This document shows, one piece after another, positions 61,573 through 64,000 of a DNA stretch of 64,000 nt. Below the pieces are notes generated by a model. That model did no database searches. It saw only the letters and a list, made by a program, of their open reading frames with translations, and had not been told where the DNA came from. Source of the stretch: Virgibacillus halotolerans (GTDB taxonomy: Bacteria > Bacillota > Bacilli > Bacillales > Amphibacillaceae); contig NZ_JAFBEA010000012.1 of NCBI RefSeq assembly GCF_016908515.1, forward strand, positions 62,001-126,000, given 5' to 3'. The position numbers and the translations under genes were made by a program. Each line of letters starts with the position of its first letter. Positions within the stretch are counted from its first letter, which is position 1.

Positions 61573-62773
61573 TGGTTAAATTCACCTCGCCATCTCCAGA
61601 TAGTGCAGCGATAACTGCGCCGCGTACAATAATTCCAATTAATTTACCATCATCAATAACAGCTACAGGCATTGGTGAATCATGAATGATGTTAAAAATA
61701 TCATTCATCGCAGTATCTTTATCAACTTTGGGGATATTATTTGTTAAGATTTCTTCCAAATTGCTAATCTCTTTTTTGCGAGCCTCTAACGCATCATCTG
61801 CTGTTACATACCCTTTTAGATTTCGCTTATTATCTACAACATAAATACCTGATAGCCCTTCTTCACGCATTCGTTCCAATGCCACACGCGGACCATGTTT
61901 TTCCATATTTACTGTTTCAGGTCGTTTCATAATATGCTGTGCAGTTAAAATTTTCGATCGGTCAACATCTTCAACGAATTTTTCAACATAATCATTCGCT
62001 GGATTAACTAGAATTTCTTCAGGTGTACCAATTTGCACAATCGCACCATCTTTCATGAGTGCAATCCGATCTCCTAGACGAAGTGCCTCATCCAGATCAT
62101 GTGTAATAAATAAGATCGTTTTTTGCATGCTCGATTGTAAATCGATTAGTTCATCCTGCATTTCTTTACGGATAAGCGGGTCTAAGGCCGAAAATGCCTC
62201 ATCCATTAACAATATTTCAGGATCATTGGCTAATGCCCGGGCAAGACCAACCCGTTGCTGCATCCCACCTGATAATTGACCCGGGCTCTGATTCATATAT
62301 TCACCCAGTCCAACTGCTTTTAAAGCTTCTTTCGCTTTTTCACTTCTTTCTTCTTTCGGTACGTTTTGGATTTCCAAACCAAATTCCGCATTTTCTAAAA
62401 TACTACGGTGCGGAAATAGAGCAAAGTTTTGAAAAACCATACTTATCTTTTTCCTTCGCACATTTCTTAATGAAGCTTTATCCATTTTCGCAAGGTCTTC
62501 CCCATCAATAATGATATTACCTTCCGTTGGCTCAATTAATCTATTAATCAAGCGGACCAACGTGGATTTACCACTACCGGATAGACCCATAATCACAAAA
62601 ATTTCCCCAGCATTTACGGAGAAAGATGCGCGATTAACACCAACGGTATTTCCTGTTTCTTTTAGTATCTCTTCTTTGGTCAGACCTTCATCGACAAGCT
62701 TCAAAGTCTGCTTAATATTTCTACCAAATACTTTTGATAAGTTTTTTGCTTCGATTACCGGCATATCTTTCAC
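61565..62773 (-). CDS. opuAA: Glycine betaine ABC transporter ATPase OpuAA
   Basis: A 402-residue ATPase. Walker [10 protein letters not shown] near residue 60, signature LSGGMQQ near 165, Walker [12 protein letters not shown] near 185 and the H-loop THDLDEA near 220. Two C-terminal CBS domains (about 280-395) are the ionic-strength sensor in this family. First gene of the operon, with a leader of about 255 nt and a divergent GbsR-type regulator. Confidence 0.95.
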   Translation of the reverse strand: MKDMPVIEAKNLSKVFGRNIKQTLKLVDEGLTKEEILKETGNTVGVNRASFSVNAGEIFVIMGLSGSGKSTLVRLINRLIEPTEGNIIIDGEDLAKMDKASLRNVRRKKISMVFQNFALFPHRSILENAEFGLEIQNVPKEERSEKAKEALKAVGLGEYMNQSPGQLSGGMQQRVGLARALANDPEILLMDEAFSALDPLIRKEMQDELIDLQSSMQKTILFITHDLDEALRLGDRIALMKDGAIVQIGTPEEILVNPANDYVEKFVEDVDRSKILTAQHIMKRPETVNMEKHGPRVALERMREEGLSGIYVVDNKRNLKGYVTADDALEARKKEISNLEEILTNNIPKVDKDTAMNDIFNIIHDSPMPVAVIDDGKLIGIIVRGAVIAALSGDGEVNLTNA

Positions 62774-63112
62774 CTCTTTACATCTATTTGTTTTAATAAC
62801 GTATGAATTTAGTCGCCCTACTTTTGAACCAGTTTATAGCCATATGAAGCTACATTGTCTTCATTTATTTCACAGGTCATTAATTCCGCACGGCATTCAT
62901 CTACTTTATTACTATATACGTTTCAGCTTTGGACTTCAAATATCAAATACCGTTAATTTTGTATATATTTTTCATTCAGTTTATTCCGTACACACTTTAG
63001 ATAGTTTTAACTCCAAATAACGACTGATTCCTTCAATATACTGTTCTAATGGCTGTTTTCAAAATAAATCATTATGGTGTAACCTTTATTTAGCAACGTT
63101 TAGGAGGATTTT
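62774..63112. other. Divergent regulatory region, opuA / gbsR-like gene
   Basis: About 340 AT-rich bases without an ORF. It contains the candidate opuA promoter (63035-63062, minus strand) and its long leader. No clear palindrome that could be the regulator's operator was found. Confidence 0.5.
63035..63062 (-). promoter_or_regulatory. Candidate sigma-A promoter of opuA
   Basis: On the minus strand TTGAAA, 16 nt, TATATT. Predicted start near 63028, leaving a leader of about 255 nt to opuAA. Confidence 0.5.
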
Positions 63113-63598
63113 ATGACACATCCCAATACTGAGTTTTTAACGAATAAAATCATGCTTGAGTTCTCTAAAACATTAGAATTGTTTGGTTTAACAACTTTGG
63201 AGTCCCGTTTGTTTGCATATTTATATTTATCTAAAGAACCCCTAACGTTAGATGAGATGAGTGAAGCATTAGGTAAAAGCAAAACATCCATGAGTACAAG
63301 TGTCCGCAGTTTATCCGAATTAAATCTGGTAAGCCGTGTATGGAAAAAAGGGATTCGTAAGGATTTATATCAAGCAAACACACAACTTTTTAAAATTTTT
63401 ATGAGTACTTATATTAAAAAATGGATTGATGCCTCCAATCGACAGAAGACTTCCTTAGAAGAAATTTATGAATCAATTGATGTGAATAAGGATCATCAAG
63501 AATCAAAGGAAGCAGTACAAAATATTAACCATCGGCTATATGATATTATTGAATTCCACAAAGACATGGAAAACTTATTCAGTAATATAAAGCTATAA
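63113..63598 (+). CDS. GbsR/OpcR-type (MarR-like) transcriptional regulator
   Basis: A 161-residue winged-helix protein of the GbsR/OpcR family that senses choline or represses osmoprotectant genes in Bacillus. FGLTTLESRLFAYLYLS near residues 24-40 and the recognition helix SKTSMSTSVRSLSELNLV near 60-77 are typical. Divergent from opuA, so it is likely that operon's regulator. TTTAGGAGG before the ATG. Confidence 0.85.
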   Translation: MTHPNTEFLTNKIMLEFSKTLELFGLTTLESRLFAYLYLSKEPLTLDEMSEALGKSKTSMSTSVRSLSELNLVSRVWKKGIRKDLYQANTQLFKIFMSTYIKKWIDASNRQKTSLEEIYESIDVNKDHQESKEAVQNINHRLYDIIEFHKDMENLFSNIKL

Positions 63599-63644
63599 GT
63601 AAACTATTTAATTTTCCATTCCCGTTCCGTTATATTTGTAAACA

Positions 63645-63674
63645 TAAAAGGAGGATCATATCCTTCTTTTTTCA
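63645..63674 (+). terminator. Terminator of the gbsR-like gene
   Basis: AAAAGGAGGAT / ATCCTTCTTTT (11 bp, one G-T pair), 3-nt loop, then TT. Confidence 0.75.
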
Positions 63675-63840
63675 TGCGTTTTTCCCTCCAAACCAATTGA
63701 AAAATCGGTCATGAAAAAAAAGTCGAAAAGTAATGTTAAAAACCTATTGATTTTTACTTACAATCGTACTATTATTCTCTAAGGATTGATTAACAAGCGC
63801 CATTTCACACATTGTCAAAAGAGCACTGGAGGGATCAAAA

Positions 63841-64000
63841 ATGAACTGCTGGAAATCAATTAATTTAGTAAAAGAATTCGGCTATTATCGATTGTTGTTC
63901 ATATCATTTTTGATCGGCTTATTCGCATTTATCTTGCTGTATGTCCCAGTTTCTATATCGCATCATGCGAGTCACGTTAAAGAATCAGGCTTTTTGGTAT
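63841..64000 (+). CDS. Membrane protein, probable DUF3267 family (cut by window end)
   Basis: The first 53 codons of a gene that runs off the window. GGAGGG lies 8 nt before the ATG. The N-terminus MNCWKSINLVKEFGYYRLL is followed by a strong hydrophobic helix (about residues 19-40). The MNCWK..N start and helix position recall DUF3267 proteins found near yhaH/hpr in Bacilli, but the fragment is too short to be sure. Confidence 0.5.
   Translation, partial: MNCWKSINLVKEFGYYRLLFISFLIGLFAFILLYVPVSISHHASHVKESGFLV

Noticed and set aside
1-64000. Defence island, prophage or secondary metabolite cluster
   Set aside because: None of the genes belongs to a known or plausible defence, phage or biosynthetic system; most of the window follows conserved Bacillus gene order.

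Overview
The window reads as ordinary chromosome from a low-GC Gram-positive spore-former of the family Bacillaceae. The best guess is a moderately halophilic Oceanobacillus, Virgibacillus or Lentibacillus relative. This rests on protein resemblance and on long blocks of gene order shared with Bacillus subtilis (yitS-yitT-yitU-yitV-yitW, comK-yhjD-yhjE-sip-addB-addA, yhfH-yhfI-lplJ-lcfB, pbpF-hemE-hemH-hemY with divergent hmoB, yhaA-ecsB-ecsA-hit-trpP-yhaH). The genus is inferred. No rRNA, tRNA, prophage, IS transposase, CRISPR array or biosynthetic cluster was found.

Layout. 1-2.6 kb: uppP, a molybdopterin block (mobB-moaE-moaD) and a MIP18-type Fe-S assembly factor. 2.7-7.7 kb: the yit block (esterase, HAD phosphatase, two small proteins, NifU-N protein, lipoprotein, YitT, DegV). 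8-14.2 kb: an accessory-looking stretch with an SDR stress protein, an ABC-F protein behind a leader ORF and terminator, a small holin-like type I toxin, a class A beta-lactamase-fold protein, a small membrane protein and an AadK-type adenylyltransferase. 14.3-21.7 kb: a membrane-anchored amylase homologue that has lost its catalytic residues, YisL, RocD, a TauE exporter, an FMN reductase and an FAD dehydrogenase. 21.8-32.3 kb: addBA, signal peptidase, yhjE, yhjD, comK. 32.5-37 kb: lcfB with a FadR box, a GNAT, lplJ, yhfI, yhfH. 37.2-46 kb: pepF, hemY-hemH-hemE, pbpF, hmoB. 46.3-50.6 kb: a thioredoxin-like/BdbC pair, liaFSR and a PAP2 phosphatase. 50.7-59.5 kb: a ferritin-like protein, an M20 amidohydrolase, katE with an in-frame stop, ecsBA, hit, trpP with GAG repeats, yhaH. 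59.6-64 kb: the opuA glycine betaine transporter, a divergent GbsR-type regulator and the start of a probable DUF3267 gene.

The main themes are envelope maintenance and stress (uppP, pbpF, liaFSR, PAP2, Bdb pair), haem metabolism (hemEHY, hmoB, katE), recombination and competence (addAB, comK) and osmoprotection (opuA).

The least explained content is non-coding. Nine copies of a ~90-nt repeat made of two hairpins are scattered through the first half; the hairpin arms vary between copies but stay complementary. A second, larger GC-rich repeat with ~50-nt terminal inverted repeats occurs five times. One copy of the first repeat lies in the 3' end of the type I toxin gene and another lies inside a copy of the second repeat, so both look mobile or formerly mobile. 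Other cis-elements worth checking are the ABC-F leader, a GAG-rich TRAP-like site before trpP, three 53-nt tandem units before hit, and a hairpin between opuAB and opuAC.
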